From NCBI GenBank assembly GCA_026392115.1, contig JAPLCQ010000155.1:62001-126000 (forward strand): a stretch of 64,000 nucleotides of DNA. The letters are read 5' to 3'. This document shows positions 9,352 to 18,590 of this stretch, one piece after another (position 1 is the first letter of the stretch; each line of letters starts with the position of its first letter). Position numbers and translations under genes: made by a program. The notes under the pieces were generated by a model. It saw only the letters and a list, made by a program, of their open reading frames with translations. It was not told where the DNA came from and did no database searches. This DNA comes from Armatimonadota bacterium (GTDB taxonomy: Bacteria; Armatimonadota; Chthonomonadetes; Chthonomonadales; CAJBBX01).

Positions 9352-10272
9352 TCAGCCGTGCGGGATGTACTGCCTCAGGAACCAGATCGACTGCCGTACG
9401 GCGCGCTTTCGGTCGGCTTGCGTCGCCTCGTAGGCGCGGTCCTCGACCTCGATGCAAACGGCGCCGGTGTAACCCGCGTCCGTCAGGGCGCCGAAGAACG
9501 GGCCCCACGCCACCTCGCCCATGCCCGGCAGCTTGGGTGTGTGGTAGCGGTTGGGGAAGCCCATGATGCCGTGCTCGGCCAGGCCGCTCCGGTCGATCCG
9601 GGCGTCCTTGGCATGGATGTGGTGTAGTCTGGGTCCGAACTCGCGGATGGCGGCGCAGGCGTCCATGCCCTGCCAGACGAAGTGCGACGGGTCGAAGTTG
9701 AGTCCGAACCTTGCGGTGGGGAAGGTGGAGAACATACGGCGCCAGATGGCCGGTGAAGTGGCGAGGTTCTTTCCGCCCGGCCACTCGTCCTCGGTGAAGA
9801 GCATGGGGCAGTTCTCGATGCCGATCTTCACGCCGGCATAGTTCGCCCGCTCAAGCAATGGGCCCCAAACTCGCTCGAAGGCGGGCCAGTTTTCGTCGAT
9901 CGTCTTGTGTGGGTCGCGGCCGATGAAGGTGGTGACGCACGGGACCTCGAGGCTCGCCGCGGCATCGATGACTCTGGTCAGGTGGGCTACCGACCGCGCC
10001 GCCTCATCCGCGTCCGGCGAGAGGACGTTCGGGTAATAGCCCAGGGCGCTGATCTCCACGCCGTAGCTGCGCTGGAGGTCACGGACCTCATGGGCCTGTT
10101 GCAGGGCCAGGTTCGTCACGTCTATGTGCGTCACGCCCGCGTAGCGGCGCTCGGCCTTGCCGGCAGGCCAACACATCAGCTCGAGGCAGTCCAGTCCTTC
10201 GTCTGCCGCAAACCGGAACAGATGCTCCAGCGTCATGTCCGGCAAGATGGCGGATGCCAGTCCTAGTTTCAA
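9352..10272 (-). CDS. Sugar phosphate isomerase/epimerase, TIM-barrel (xylose-isomerase-like)
   Basis: The protein has 306 residues and starts at TTG (10270-10272), preceded on the minus strand by a strong AGGAGG. It opens [13 protein letters not shown], and the strand ends GIEICPM-like (KIGIENCPM), [16 protein letters not shown] and [10 protein letters not shown] carry the metal-binding Glu, Asp and His positions of the AP-endonuclease-2/xylose-isomerase superfamily. It is cytosolic, since no signal is visible. Such enzymes isomerise or epimerise keto-sugars such as inosose or tagatose derivatives; the substrate here is unknown. Confidence 0.85.
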   Translation of the reverse strand: MKLGLASAILPDMTLEHLFRFAADEGLDCLELMCWPAGKAERRYAGVTHIDVTNLALQQAHEVRDLQRSYGVEISALGYYPNVLSPDADEAARSVAHLTRVIDAAASLEVPCVTTFIGRDPHKTIDENWPAFERVWGPLLERANYAGVKIGIENCPMLFTEDEWPGGKNLATSPAIWRRMFSTFPTARFGLNFDPSHFVWQGMDACAAIREFGPRLHHIHAKDARIDRSGLAEHGIMGFPNRYHTPKLPGMGEVAWGPFFGALTDAGYTGAVCIEVEDRAYEATQADRKRAVRQSIWFLRQYIPHG

Positions 10273-10352
10273 TGGTCCCTCCTGTCACTCGCCGCGCCGC
10301 GTGCGCCGGCTGGTCTGTTGTACCCCCGGCGGGGCCGCGAGCGGACCCGTGG

Positions 10353-10358
10353 TATAAC
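10353..10358 (+). promoter_or_regulatory. Possible -10 element (TATAAC)
   Basis: TATAAC lies 38 nt before the ATG of the dehydratase gene in a 123-nt divergent spacer. No good -35 hexamer stands at 16-18 nt, so this is a weak call. Confidence 0.3.
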
Positions 10359-10395
10359 GCACGATACGACGAAACGACCCACAGGGAGCGCGTGA

Positions 10396-11649
10396 ATGGC
10401 TGACGATCGAGCGGGCGCCATCTTGGTGGCGGGAGCGGCCGGGTTCATCGGCCCCATGGTGCTACGTGTGCTGCTTCGGGAGACAGACCGCCGCATTGTC
10501 GTGCTGGACAAACTGACCTACGCGGGCCGCCGCGACAACGTCACGCGGGCTCCTGAGCGAACCGAGGACGCCCAGCGCGTCACCTTCGTGCAGGGGGATA
10601 TCTGCGACCTGGCGGTGCAGGGGCTGCTGGAGGCCTACGGCGTTACCTGGCTGGTCAACCTGGCCGCGGAGTCGCACGTGGACCGCTCGCTGGGCGCCGC
10701 GCCGGACTTCCTGCGTACCGAGATGCAGGGCACCTTGAACCTGTTGGAGGCCGTCCGCGCCACGCCCGCAGTGACCAAGTTCGTGGCCGTCGGGACCGAC
10801 GAAGTCTACGGTAGCATCGACCGCAATGCAGGTTATGAGGGCGAACGCTGGTACGCCCTTGCCCGGGAGCAGTCCGACCTCCGCGCGGTCGTGCGCGAGC
10901 ATCTGTTCCGTGAAGGGGCGCCGCTGCGTCCCGGCTCGCCCTATGCGGCCACCAAGGCCGGCGCCGACCTGCTGGTCCATGCATTCGTCAACAGCTACCG
11001 GCGGCGCGACGGCTCGCCGATGCCCTGCGTGGTGACCCGCGGCACCAACAACTACGGCCCCTTCCAGCATCCCGAGAAGCTGCTTCCGCTTGCCATCTGT
11101 ACGTTGCTCAGGCCGGACGTGGGCAAGGCGGGGCGCCGGCGAGTGCCTATCTACGACGACGGCCTGGCCGTCCGGGAGTGGCTCCATACCGAGGATCACG
11201 CGTATGGCATCCTGCGGGCGCTCCAGTCCGCCGACGCCGGGGCCACGGTGAACTTCGGTAGCGGCGTCCGATGCCTGAACCGTGACCTCCTGTTGGCCGT
11301 CTTCCGCGAGGTCTCGGCTCGGGCGGGCACCCCCTTTGCGTCGCTGGCCGAGGCCTCCTTCCCGGCGGCCCGCGCCGGCCACGACCTCTGCTACGGCGCC
11401 GACTGCTCGGCGGCCCGCACGGACCTCGGCTGGGAGCCGCGGCACACGGACCTGGACCGCGAGATCGGCTGCCTGGTGCAGTGGTACATCGACAACCTCG
11501 ACTGGTGGATGCCGGTCTGGGAGAGCGCCGACTTCGACGCCTACTGGGAGAGCAAATACGCCGCCCGCATGGCCGATGCCGGCAACGCCCCCTACCTGTT
11601 CTACGATGAGGCGGCGACGGACCGGTCGCTGGCGCAGGCGCTGGTATAG
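10396..11649 (+). CDS. NAD-dependent sugar epimerase/dehydratase (dTDP-glucose 4,6-dehydratase-like)
   Basis: This 417-residue extended short-chain dehydrogenase has the NAD-binding AGAAGFIG near the N-terminus. It also has the catalytic region GTDEVYGS, with the Thr-Asp-Glu of dTDP-glucose 4,6-dehydratases, and the Tyr-x3-Lys pair in YAATK. NNYGPFQHPEKLLPL is typical of RmlB-like proteins. A C-terminal extension of about 60 residues, rich in Trp and Tyr, goes beyond the usual 330-360 length. It likely makes a 4-keto-6-deoxy nucleotide sugar for surface glycans. Six bases separate it from the FemAB-like gene, so the two are probably cotranscribed. Confidence 0.82.
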   Translation: MADDRAGAILVAGAAGFIGPMVLRVLLRETDRRIVVLDKLTYAGRRDNVTRAPERTEDAQRVTFVQGDICDLAVQGLLEAYGVTWLVNLAAESHVDRSLGAAPDFLRTEMQGTLNLLEAVRATPAVTKFVAVGTDEVYGSIDRNAGYEGERWYALAREQSDLRAVVREHLFREGAPLRPGSPYAATKAGADLLVHAFVNSYRRRDGSPMPCVVTRGTNNYGPFQHPEKLLPLAICTLLRPDVGKAGRRRVPIYDDGLAVREWLHTEDHAYGILRALQSADAGATVNFGSGVRCLNRDLLLAVFREVSARAGTPFASLAEASFPAARAGHDLCYGADCSAARTDLGWEPRHTDLDREIGCLVQWYIDNLDWWMPVWESADFDAYWESKYAARMADAGNAPYLFYDEAATDRSLAQALV

Positions 11650-11655
11650 CCCTGC

Positions 11656-12660
11656 ATGGCTGATCTGCGCTTCGAGCGCGTCCCGCTCGATCGTGTCCCG
11701 TGGGACGCCCTGGACGCCTATCCCGACCGCGTGGTCTGCCAGACGCGCGGCTGGCTCGGCTATCTTCGCGACACCCAGCGCGCCGAGGCCGTCGTCGCCC
11801 GCCTGCTCGACGGCTCCCGCGAGGTCGGCTGGTTCACGGGCGCCGTGGTGCGCAAGGCCGGAGTGCGGGTTCTGGGCAGTCCCTTTCCGGGCTGGCTCAC
11901 GTTCGACATGGGCTTCAACCTCCAGCCGGGAGTTGCGCGGCGCGAGGCGCTGGCGGCGCTGCGGCGCTTCGCCTTCGGTCCCATGGGTTGTTGGCACGTG
12001 GAGGTCCGTGATCGCTACGCGACGCCCGACGACGCATCGGCGCTCGGCTGGGACGTGCAGCCGGGCAGCACCATTTTGGTGGATCTCGCCAAATCCGAGG
12101 ATGCCTTGATGAAGGGCCTGGACCGAGACGTCCGCCGTTGCATTCGCCGCGCCGAGGAGCAGGGCGTGCAGATCGTAGAGGCCGATGACGAGGCATTCTT
12201 CGAGGAGCACTACCAGCAACTGCTGGAGGTTTTCGGCAAGCAGGGTATGTCGCCGCTCTACGAGCGCGATCGGCTCGTTGCATTGTGGCGGAACCTTCGG
12301 GGGGCTGGCAGCCTGTTGCTGCTGATGGGCCTAACGCCGGACGGCGAGTGCGCCTCCACCGGCGTCTTTGCGGCCATGAACGACACCATGTACTGGGTGG
12401 CCTACTCGAGCTGGCAGAAACACCAGGCACTGCACGTCAACGACCTGCTGCAGTGGCGCGCCATGCTGCACTGGAGCCGCCGCGGGATCACACGGTACGA
12501 CATGGCGGGCTGGGTGCCCTACAAGATGAAGTTCGGCGGCGTGCGGACGGAGATCGCCTGGCTCCGTTGCTCGCGTCTGCCAGGGCTGTCGCGACTACGT
12601 GAGCCCGCGCGGCGCTTCATTCGTGCGTACCGGCTGCGGCATGGGGTCGGCGGAGGTTAG
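11656..12660 (+). CDS. FemAB/GNAT-fold peptidyl- or acyl-transferase-like protein
   Basis: The protein has 334 residues. The layout resembles the double-GNAT fold of FemAB-like proteins (lipid II interpeptide-bridge and exopolysaccharide-associated acyltransferases): a first half ending in a WDVQPGSTILVDL strand, then KGLDRDVRRCIRRAEEQGV, and a second half with a HVNDLLQWRAMLHWSRRGI helix and YDMAGW. It directly follows a nucleotide-sugar dehydratase, which suggests cell-envelope glycan or peptide modification. The substrate is not deducible. Its TAG overlaps the TAA of the convergent thioredoxin gene. Confidence 0.7.
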   Translation: MADLRFERVPLDRVPWDALDAYPDRVVCQTRGWLGYLRDTQRAEAVVARLLDGSREVGWFTGAVVRKAGVRVLGSPFPGWLTFDMGFNLQPGVARREALAALRRFAFGPMGCWHVEVRDRYATPDDASALGWDVQPGSTILVDLAKSEDALMKGLDRDVRRCIRRAEEQGVQIVEADDEAFFEEHYQQLLEVFGKQGMSPLYERDRLVALWRNLRGAGSLLLLMGLTPDGECASTGVFAAMNDTMYWVAYSSWQKHQALHVNDLLQWRAMLHWSRRGITRYDMAGWVPYKMKFGGVRTEIAWLRCSRLPGLSRLREPARRFIRAYRLRHGVGGG

Positions 12661-13220
12661 GGTTCGGCCAGCAGCTTGTCGATCTGGTCGTTCATTTCGC
12701 CCTCCGAGCCGCTGCCGTAACCCTCTGCGATCCAACGGATCACGCCCTTGCGATCGAGCAGGAGCATGTAGGGGATGCCCGATCGCGTTCCCACAAGCTC
12801 CTTCACCGGCTCAACGTCCTTTGGAACGCCGGTGGGGTAGGTCATGCCCATCTCTTTGACGAACGCTGGAATCTGTTCGCCTCCGTCACGCTCCAAGGCG
12901 ATGCCGAACACCTCGAAGCCCTTGTCGCGGCGCTTGGTGTATGAGAGTTGCACCCCTGGGATCGACATCCGGCAGGGCCCGCACCAGGTTGCCCAGACAT
13001 CCACGAGGACGACCTTGCCTCGCAGGGAGGCCAACGACAAGTCGCCCTTACCCGTGCTGATGACGACATCCGTCGCCGGTTGACCCACGCCGAGCCCGCC
13101 CCCGCGTGCCTGAGCCGCGCCGGGCTGCGGGCCGGTAGGCTGTGGCGGCCGTATAGAACTGAGCGCAACGATGATGAGCACAAGAAGGCCAATGGCGATC
13201 AGGATGTTGTTGCGGAGCAT
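12657..13220 (-). CDS. Membrane-anchored TlpA/ResA-like thioredoxin-fold protein
   Basis: The protein has 187 residues from ATG 13218-13220, chosen because it begins MLRNNILIAIGLLVLIIVAL, a single N-terminal membrane anchor. The open frame extends 46 residues upstream without similarity. The redox site WATWCGPCRM is intact, and GIPYMLLLDRKGVIRW contains the conserved cis-proline region of TlpA/ResA proteins. It should face the periplasm or outer surface and reduce disulfides, for example in cytochrome c maturation, though no ccm/res genes are adjacent. It is convergent with the FemAB-like gene and divergent from alaS. Confidence 0.85.
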   Translation of the reverse strand: MLRNNILIAIGLLVLIIVALSSIRPPQPTGPQPGAAQARGGGLGVGQPATDVVISTGKGDLSLASLRGKVVLVDVWATWCGPCRMSIPGVQLSYTKRRDKGFEVFGIALERDGGEQIPAFVKEMGMTYPTGVPKDVEPVKELVGTRSGIPYMLLLDRKGVIRWIAEGYGSGSEGEMNDQIDKLLAEP

Positions 13221-13331
13221 GGCGCTTGCGACCTCGTGGATAGGCGTGGGTGACCGGCGCATGCAGTCTACCCCGGCCATCGGCGAAGCCGGCCTGGCGG
13301 GTCCGATCGGCCTGCGTCTGCGGCAAGATGC

Positions 13332-13337
13332 TATAAT
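13332..13337 (+). promoter_or_regulatory. Probable alaS promoter -10 box (TATAAT)
   Basis: A perfect TATAAT lies 81 nt before the alaS ATG in the divergent spacer 13221-13418. The region 16-18 nt upstream does not match TTGACA, so activator dependence or a weak -35 is implied. Confidence 0.5.
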
Positions 13338-13418
13338 ACCGATTGCGCTGTGCGGCAATCCGTCTTGGCCCAGGCGCCACCACTATGGGTTCGCCACTCG
13401 CCAGGAGACGCACACGCG

Positions 13419-16124
13419 ATGCTCGCCACTGAACTGCGCCGCAAGTATATCGAGTTTTTCATCGGCAAGGGACACCTGCACATGCAGGGCGCGCCCCTGG
13501 TGCCCATCGATGCCCTGGGTGTCGAGGACAAGTCCACGCTTTTTACCAGCGCGGGTATGCAGCAGTTCAAGCCCTTCTTCGTGGGTGCGGCCAAGCCTCC
13601 GGCCTCGCGCGTGGTCACCGTGCAGAAGTGCGTTCGCACCGGCGACATCGACAGCGTGGGCGACACATCGCACTGCACCTTCTTCGAGATGCTGGGCAAC
13701 TTCAGCTTCGGTGACTATTTCAAGGCCGAGGTGATCCCCTGGACCTGGGAGTTCATCACCGAGTGGCTCAAGCTGGATGCCGACCGCCTCTGCGTCACAG
13801 TCTACCGCGACGATGACGAGGCCTACGACGTCTGGCACAACGTGGTGGGCCTACCGGCCGACCGCATCCACAGGCTCGGCGAGGACAAGAACTACTGGCC
13901 CGCCAACGCCGTGAGCCAGGGCCCGAACGGCCCCTGCGGCCCCTGCACCGAGATCTTCTACCGGGTGGCTCCCGAGTGTGAGATGACCGCGGACCCGTCG
14001 CTGACGCCCACGCAGCGCTATCTGGCCGACGACGACGCGGGCCGCTGGCTGGAAATATGGAACAACGTCTTCACCCAGTTCGATCGCGGCGAGGAGCCCG
14101 ACGGCACGCCGGTGCTGAAGCCCCTGCCCTGCAAGAACAACGATACCGGAGCCGGGTTCGAGCGCCTCCTCTGCCTCATGCAGGGCGTCACCAGTGTCTT
14201 CGGCACGGACCTCTTTGCCTCGTCGCTGGCCAGGATCTCGGAACTGTCCGGGTTGCAGTACGGCGGCACGGCCGGGGCCGCGGACTTCGCGTTCCGCGTG
14301 GTGGCCGAGCACACGAGGACGACCGTCTTCTGCGTCGCCGACGGCATCCTGCCCTCCAATGTGGGGCGCGGCTACGTGCTCCGGCGCATCATGCGGCGGG
14401 CCATCCGCTACGGCAAGACGGCGCTGGGCTTCGACCAGGCCTTCATGCATGAGATCGCGCCTATGGTCATCGCGCAGATGGGCGCCGACTTCCCGGAGAT
14501 CGTCGACCGGCAGAACTCGATCCTCGCGGCCATTCGATCCGAGGAGGAGCGCTTCCGCCGCACGCTGGACAACGGTGAGCGGCGGCTCTACGATGTGATG
14601 GCCATGCCCGAGGTGCTGGCCGCTAAGAGCGTCGGCGGCGATGCGGCCTTTATGCTCTACGACACCTTTGGCTTCCCGCTGGAGCTGACGCAGGAAGTCG
14701 CGGCCGAGCAGGGGCTCGCCGTAGACACCGTGGGCTTCGGGACGGCCATGGAGGAGCAGCGCCGTCGGTCGGCCGAGTCGTCGGGCATCCATAAGGATGT
14801 CTTCAAGACCTTCGGTGCGGCGCTCAGCGAACTACAGAACACGGTGCCCGTCACGCGGTTCGTGGGCTATGAAGGCATCGAGTGCGATGGCTGCACCGTG
14901 CTGGCGCTGATCCGCGACGGCGAGCTGGTGACCGATGCGGCCGCGGGCTCGCAGGTCGACGTGGTGCTGGACGCCACGCCCTGTTACGCCGAGTCCGGCG
15001 GCCAGGTGGGCGACGCGGGCCTGCTGTCGGCCCCGGGCCTCGCCGTGGAGGTGACAGACACCATCAAGACGGGCGGCATCTTCTTGCATGTGGGCAAGGT
15101 GACCGAGGGATCGATCTCCACCGGCATGCAGTTGGACGCGGCAGTGGACCAACAGCGGCGGATGCACGTTCAGCGGAACCACACCGCGACGCACCTGCTC
15201 CACGCGGCGCTAAGGTCCGTCTTGGGCGACCATGTGCACCAGAAGGGCTCTCTCGTGGCGCCCGACCGCCTGCGTTTCGACTTCACGCACACCCAGCCGG
15301 TCACCGATGCCGAACTGACGGAGGTCGAGCGGCTTGTAGTCGAGGCCATTCTAGCGGATGCGACCGTGTCGGTCTCGGACGGCGTACCCATTGAGGAGGC
15401 GCGCTCCCGCGGCGCCATGGCCCTCTTCGGCGAGAAGTACGGCTCGCATGTGCGCATGGTCGAGGTTCCAGGCGTCAGCGTAGAGCTCTGCGGCGGCACG
15501 CACCTGCAGCGTACGTCACAGATCGGCTCGTTCCGGCTCGTCTCCGAGACCGGCGTGGCGGCGGGAGTGCGGCGCATCGAGGCCCTCACCGGTTTCGGCG
15601 CGTGGCGGCAGGTCAAGGAGCAAGACGCGGCGCTGTCGGATGTTGCCGCTATGCTCAAGACCTCGCCGCGCAGCCTGCGTTCGGCTATTGAGAAGCTGAT
15701 GGCCGCCCGCATCGACCTGGAGAAGGAGATCCGCCGTCTGCGCACCTCAAACGCATCGGCCGGCGAGAGCCTGGCGCAATGCGAGGTCGAGGGCGCCACG
15801 CTGGTCGCGGGAGCGCTCAACGATGCCGATGCCGGCACTCTTGCGGCTCTGACAGACCGAATCGCGGCGGAGCGTGGCTCAGCGGTGGTCCTGGTTGCGG
15901 CGGTGGCGGACGGCAAGGTGGCGGTGGCAGCCAAGGTGACCCCCGATCTGGTGGCGCGCGGAGCCCACGCGGGGAACCTGGTGCGCGACGTGGCCCGTAT
16001 GCTTGGCGGCGGCGGGGGCGGACGGCCGGACTTCGCCCAAGCCGGCGGTCGTCTGCCCGGGAAGGTCGACGAGGCGCTGGCCGCGGCGCCGGGCATCCTT
16101 GCGGGCCAACTGAACAAGCGATGA
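13419..16124 (+). CDS. alaS: Alanyl-tRNA synthetase
   Basis: The protein has 901 residues from ATG 13419, which follows an AGGAG and matches the family start (MLATELRRKYIEFFIGKGH); the frame is open 23 codons further upstream. The class II catalytic core occupies about residues 1-450. The editing domain carries the HTATH zinc motif near residue 590 and CGGTH near 690. A DHHA1-like C-terminal domain with a Gly-rich stretch ends the protein. It charges tRNA-Ala in the cytoplasm. The length is close to the family norm of about 875, with no sign of damage. Confidence 0.97.
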   Translation: MLATELRRKYIEFFIGKGHLHMQGAPLVPIDALGVEDKSTLFTSAGMQQFKPFFVGAAKPPASRVVTVQKCVRTGDIDSVGDTSHCTFFEMLGNFSFGDYFKAEVIPWTWEFITEWLKLDADRLCVTVYRDDDEAYDVWHNVVGLPADRIHRLGEDKNYWPANAVSQGPNGPCGPCTEIFYRVAPECEMTADPSLTPTQRYLADDDAGRWLEIWNNVFTQFDRGEEPDGTPVLKPLPCKNNDTGAGFERLLCLMQGVTSVFGTDLFASSLARISELSGLQYGGTAGAADFAFRVVAEHTRTTVFCVADGILPSNVGRGYVLRRIMRRAIRYGKTALGFDQAFMHEIAPMVIAQMGADFPEIVDRQNSILAAIRSEEERFRRTLDNGERRLYDVMAMPEVLAAKSVGGDAAFMLYDTFGFPLELTQEVAAEQGLAVDTVGFGTAMEEQRRRSAESSGIHKDVFKTFGAALSELQNTVPVTRFVGYEGIECDGCTVLALIRDGELVTDAAAGSQVDVVLDATPCYAESGGQVGDAGLLSAPGLAVEVTDTIKTGGIFLHVGKVTEGSISTGMQLDAAVDQQRRMHVQRNHTATHLLHAALRSVLGDHVHQKGSLVAPDRLRFDFTHTQPVTDAELTEVERLVVEAILADATVSVSDGVPIEEARSRGAMALFGEKYGSHVRMVEVPGVSVELCGGTHLQRTSQIGSFRLVSETGVAAGVRRIEALTGFGAWRQVKEQDAALSDVAAMLKTSPRSLRSAIEKLMAARIDLEKEIRRLRTSNASAGESLAQCEVEGATLVAGALNDADAGTLAALTDRIAAERGSAVVLVAAVADGKVAVAAKVTPDLVARGAHAGNLVRDVARMLGGGGGGRPDFAQAGGRLPGKVDEALAAAPGILAGQLNKR

Positions 16125-16179
16125 TCCTGCAGACGGCGGCGGGGCGGGCCTCGGCGCCCGCGGGAAGGTAGGCCCAACC

Positions 16180-17742
16180 GTGATCGGTGTGGAGATATCG
16201 GCCGAAGAGGTCGTCATCGAGCCGGGCGGCACGGCGCAACTGCACGTGACGGTCAAGAACATCGGCGCCGAGGAGGATCGCATCCTCCTTGAGGTTGAGG
16301 GCATCGACATCGAGTGGTACGCCCTGCCGGAGCCCGCCGTCACAGCGGCCGCCGGGCAGAGCGTGGCCGTCGGCATCCTGTTCCGCGTCCCCAGGTCCAC
16401 CGAGTGCGCGGCAGGCGCCTATCCGTTCCTTGTCCGTGCGCGCAGCATGGAGTCCGGCGAGGCCGGCGTGCGCCAGGCCACACTAACCGTCAAGCCCTTC
16501 ACGAGTCTCCAGATCGATCTTGACCCCAAGCGGGCCACCTCGACGTTCATCCATCCGGTAAGCCCCTTTGAAGTACGCGTCTGCAACCTGGGCAACCAGC
16601 CGGAGACGCTGGATATGGATGCCTCGGACCCCGAGGGCGCCTGCGCCTATGAGTTCGAGAACGCCCGCGTCACCGTGCGTCCCGGCGCCACAGAGACCGT
16701 GGCCATGTACGTCGAACCCAAGACACGGCCCGTGGTGGGTACTGCCCGTCTCTACGCCTTCAACGTGCTCGGCCGGTCCACGGCTGATCGATATATCTCG
16801 ACCAGCGTGGCAGGACAGGTGGAGCGCAAGGCGTTCCTCTCGACGGTGACCGCCATCGTGATGCTGCTCGCGGCGCTCTCGGCGGTCGGCTACGCCATTC
16901 TGCGTCCCCGACCCGTGGTGCTGCGGAGCTTCACCGCATCGCCCACCGAGGTGGTGGCCGGCGACAACGTGACGCTGTCGTGGGACATCGGCGACCTCGG
17001 CGACGGCTCATACATCACCTCGGGCGAGGGATCGCCAACCATACCCGTGACCAAGGGTGTGGGCAGCATCGCCGTGCAGCCGCAGGTTCCCACGACCTAC
17101 GCTTTGGTGGCCCGTGGTGGAGGCGCGGAGGTGCGCCGCGCAGTGGCGGTGGCGGTGACGCCGCGGCCCGAGGCCCCCAGGGCCCGCATCGCCGCGTTCA
17201 CAGCGTCGGCCAAGCGCATCCATGCCGGCGAGGCAGTTACGCTGTCGTGGCTCGTCGACGGCGCCGCCGCCATGGTCCTCAATCCGCTGGGCACGCTGAA
17301 CCCCAGGCTTGATCGCTCGCGGCAGGTGACACCGGACCTCACAACGGCGTATGTGCTTACGGTTCAGGGCCAGAACAACGATGTCGTGACCAAGAGCGTC
17401 ACGGTGACCGTCGTGCCGCCGGACGCTTGCACCGCGGAGATCACCGGTTTCAAGGCCACGCCGTCGACCATCCATGTCGGTGAGAGGGCCACGTTACGGT
17501 GGCTGGTGGACGGCGCAGCCACGGTGGAGATCGACAACGGCGTGGGCTCGAGCCTAACCGCCAAGGGCTCGTTCCCCGTGGCGCCGGAGCAGACGACGAC
17601 GTACACTCTGCGGGCCGCAGACAACCGAGGCAACATCGTGACGCGTCCGATCATCATCACCGTGCTGCCGCCGGACCCGCTCGCGGGCTCCACGCCGCCG
17701 CCCGTCGACGGTGTCGGCGCGGGAACGCCGCCGCCCGGTTAG
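16180..17742 (+). CDS. Membrane-anchored protein with Ig-like repeats
   Basis: The protein has 520 residues starting at GTG. The first 210 residues resemble COG1470-like Ig/NPCBM-associated modules (GGTAQLHVTVKNIGAEED). A single hydrophobic segment near residues 222-242 (STVTAIVMLLAALSAVGYAI) would anchor it. Three tandem repeats of about 80 residues follow, each with the pattern F-A-x-P/A...G-E-x-x-T-L-S/R-W, a VDGAA turn, and TTTYTL or TTAYVLTV. A Pro-rich tail ends the chain. No enzymatic motif is present, so it is probably a structural or adhesion protein. The N-terminal half lacks a signal peptide, so the topology is uncertain. Confidence 0.65.
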   Translation: MIGVEISAEEVVIEPGGTAQLHVTVKNIGAEEDRILLEVEGIDIEWYALPEPAVTAAAGQSVAVGILFRVPRSTECAAGAYPFLVRARSMESGEAGVRQATLTVKPFTSLQIDLDPKRATSTFIHPVSPFEVRVCNLGNQPETLDMDASDPEGACAYEFENARVTVRPGATETVAMYVEPKTRPVVGTARLYAFNVLGRSTADRYISTSVAGQVERKAFLSTVTAIVMLLAALSAVGYAILRPRPVVLRSFTASPTEVVAGDNVTLSWDIGDLGDGSYITSGEGSPTIPVTKGVGSIAVQPQVPTTYALVARGGGAEVRRAVAVAVTPRPEAPRARIAAFTASAKRIHAGEAVTLSWLVDGAAAMVLNPLGTLNPRLDRSRQVTPDLTTAYVLTVQGQNNDVVTKSVTVTVVPPDACTAEITGFKATPSTIHVGERATLRWLVDGAATVEIDNGVGSSLTAKGSFPVAPEQTTTYTLRAADNRGNIVTRPIIITVLPPDPLAGSTPPPVDGVGAGTPPPG

Positions 17743-17749
17743 GCCCGCG

Positions 17750-18496
17750 CTAGGGCATTCCGCGTTCGGCTCGTCGGGTGCGGAAGCAGGAGGCCATCAG
17801 GGGACCCGGCGAAGCTGCAGCCACAGCCGCGGTAGCGCCCGGGATATGGAACAGGCGCGAGTAGGTCCAGCCCTCAGGAGGCGCCATGGCTTCCGGGACC
17901 GTGAGCGGATGGCCGGTAGCCGTCGATGGCGCACCGACGTGCAGCGCCTTCATGCCGGCGGCGATCCCCAAGCCCGAGGCCTTGAGCAGCGCCTCCTTCA
18001 CGGTCCAGGCAACCATCAGGTCCTGCCATGCGGAACCGCCTGATCGCCACTCCTCGATCTCGCCGGGGCTCAGGACGCGCTCTGCGAGGCGATCGGACCC
18101 CGCACGAGATGGGCTCGTCTCCACATCGACGCCGATGTCCGTGGTTGGGCAGAGGGCCGCGCAGGCCAACCTGCCCGAATGGCTCAGGCTGACGCCGGGC
18201 AGCCGCTTGCCTGCTATTCTTGGCTTGCCGCCGGGGTCGGCCACCAGTTCAACGGCGCCGGGATCCAGGCCCAACTCGCGTGCTGTGAGGAGGCGCAGCA
18301 GCACATGGGCGCAGGCATAGGTCAGCGCATCGGCAGGCCGGCGCAGGCGTGCGTGGCGATCCATCTCCGGCTCCGTCAGCAACGCAAGAAGACTGTCGGC
18401 ATCGGCGGCCCAGTCGGCAGAGTCGGCCCACCAGACCACGATCTCTGTCGGGTGCAGGCGGCCATCGACGGTGGGAGTGGCGGGCGCGTCGGTCAT
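17750..18496 (-). CDS. 4'-phosphopantetheinyl transferase, Sfp type
   Basis: The protein has 248 residues. It contains the two signature motifs of the Sfp/AcpS superfamily: GVDVE, which binds magnesium, and WTVKEALLKASGLG, with the catalytic Glu and Lys. The LSHSGRLACAAL motif is also typical. It transfers phosphopantetheine from CoA to carrier-protein serines in fatty-acid, polyketide or peptide synthesis. No synthase genes are adjacent. It is convergent with the Ig-like gene (7-nt gap) and divergent from the ABC-F gene. An Sfp-type rather than AcpS-type enzyme suggests secondary metabolism, or use as the only PPTase. Confidence 0.9.
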   Translation of the reverse strand: MTDAPATPTVDGRLHPTEIVVWWADSADWAADADSLLALLTEPEMDRHARLRRPADALTYACAHVLLRLLTARELGLDPGAVELVADPGGKPRIAGKRLPGVSLSHSGRLACAALCPTTDIGVDVETSPSRAGSDRLAERVLSPGEIEEWRSGGSAWQDLMVAWTVKEALLKASGLGIAAGMKALHVGAPSTATGHPLTVPEAMAPPEGWTYSRLFHIPGATAAVAAASPGPLMASCFRTRRAERGMP

Positions 18497-18590
18497 GGCC
18501 CTATTCTACTCCTCGTCCGGCGGGCGCGTCGAGGGGTAGACTACCAGCATTCACCATCAGACTCTGGCCGGGAGGCGTGTGCCGCAGCCT

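Noticed and set aside
17160-17690. DNA-level tandem repeat in the Ig-like gene
   Set aside because: The three modules are similar only at the protein level; the nucleotide sequences have diverged.
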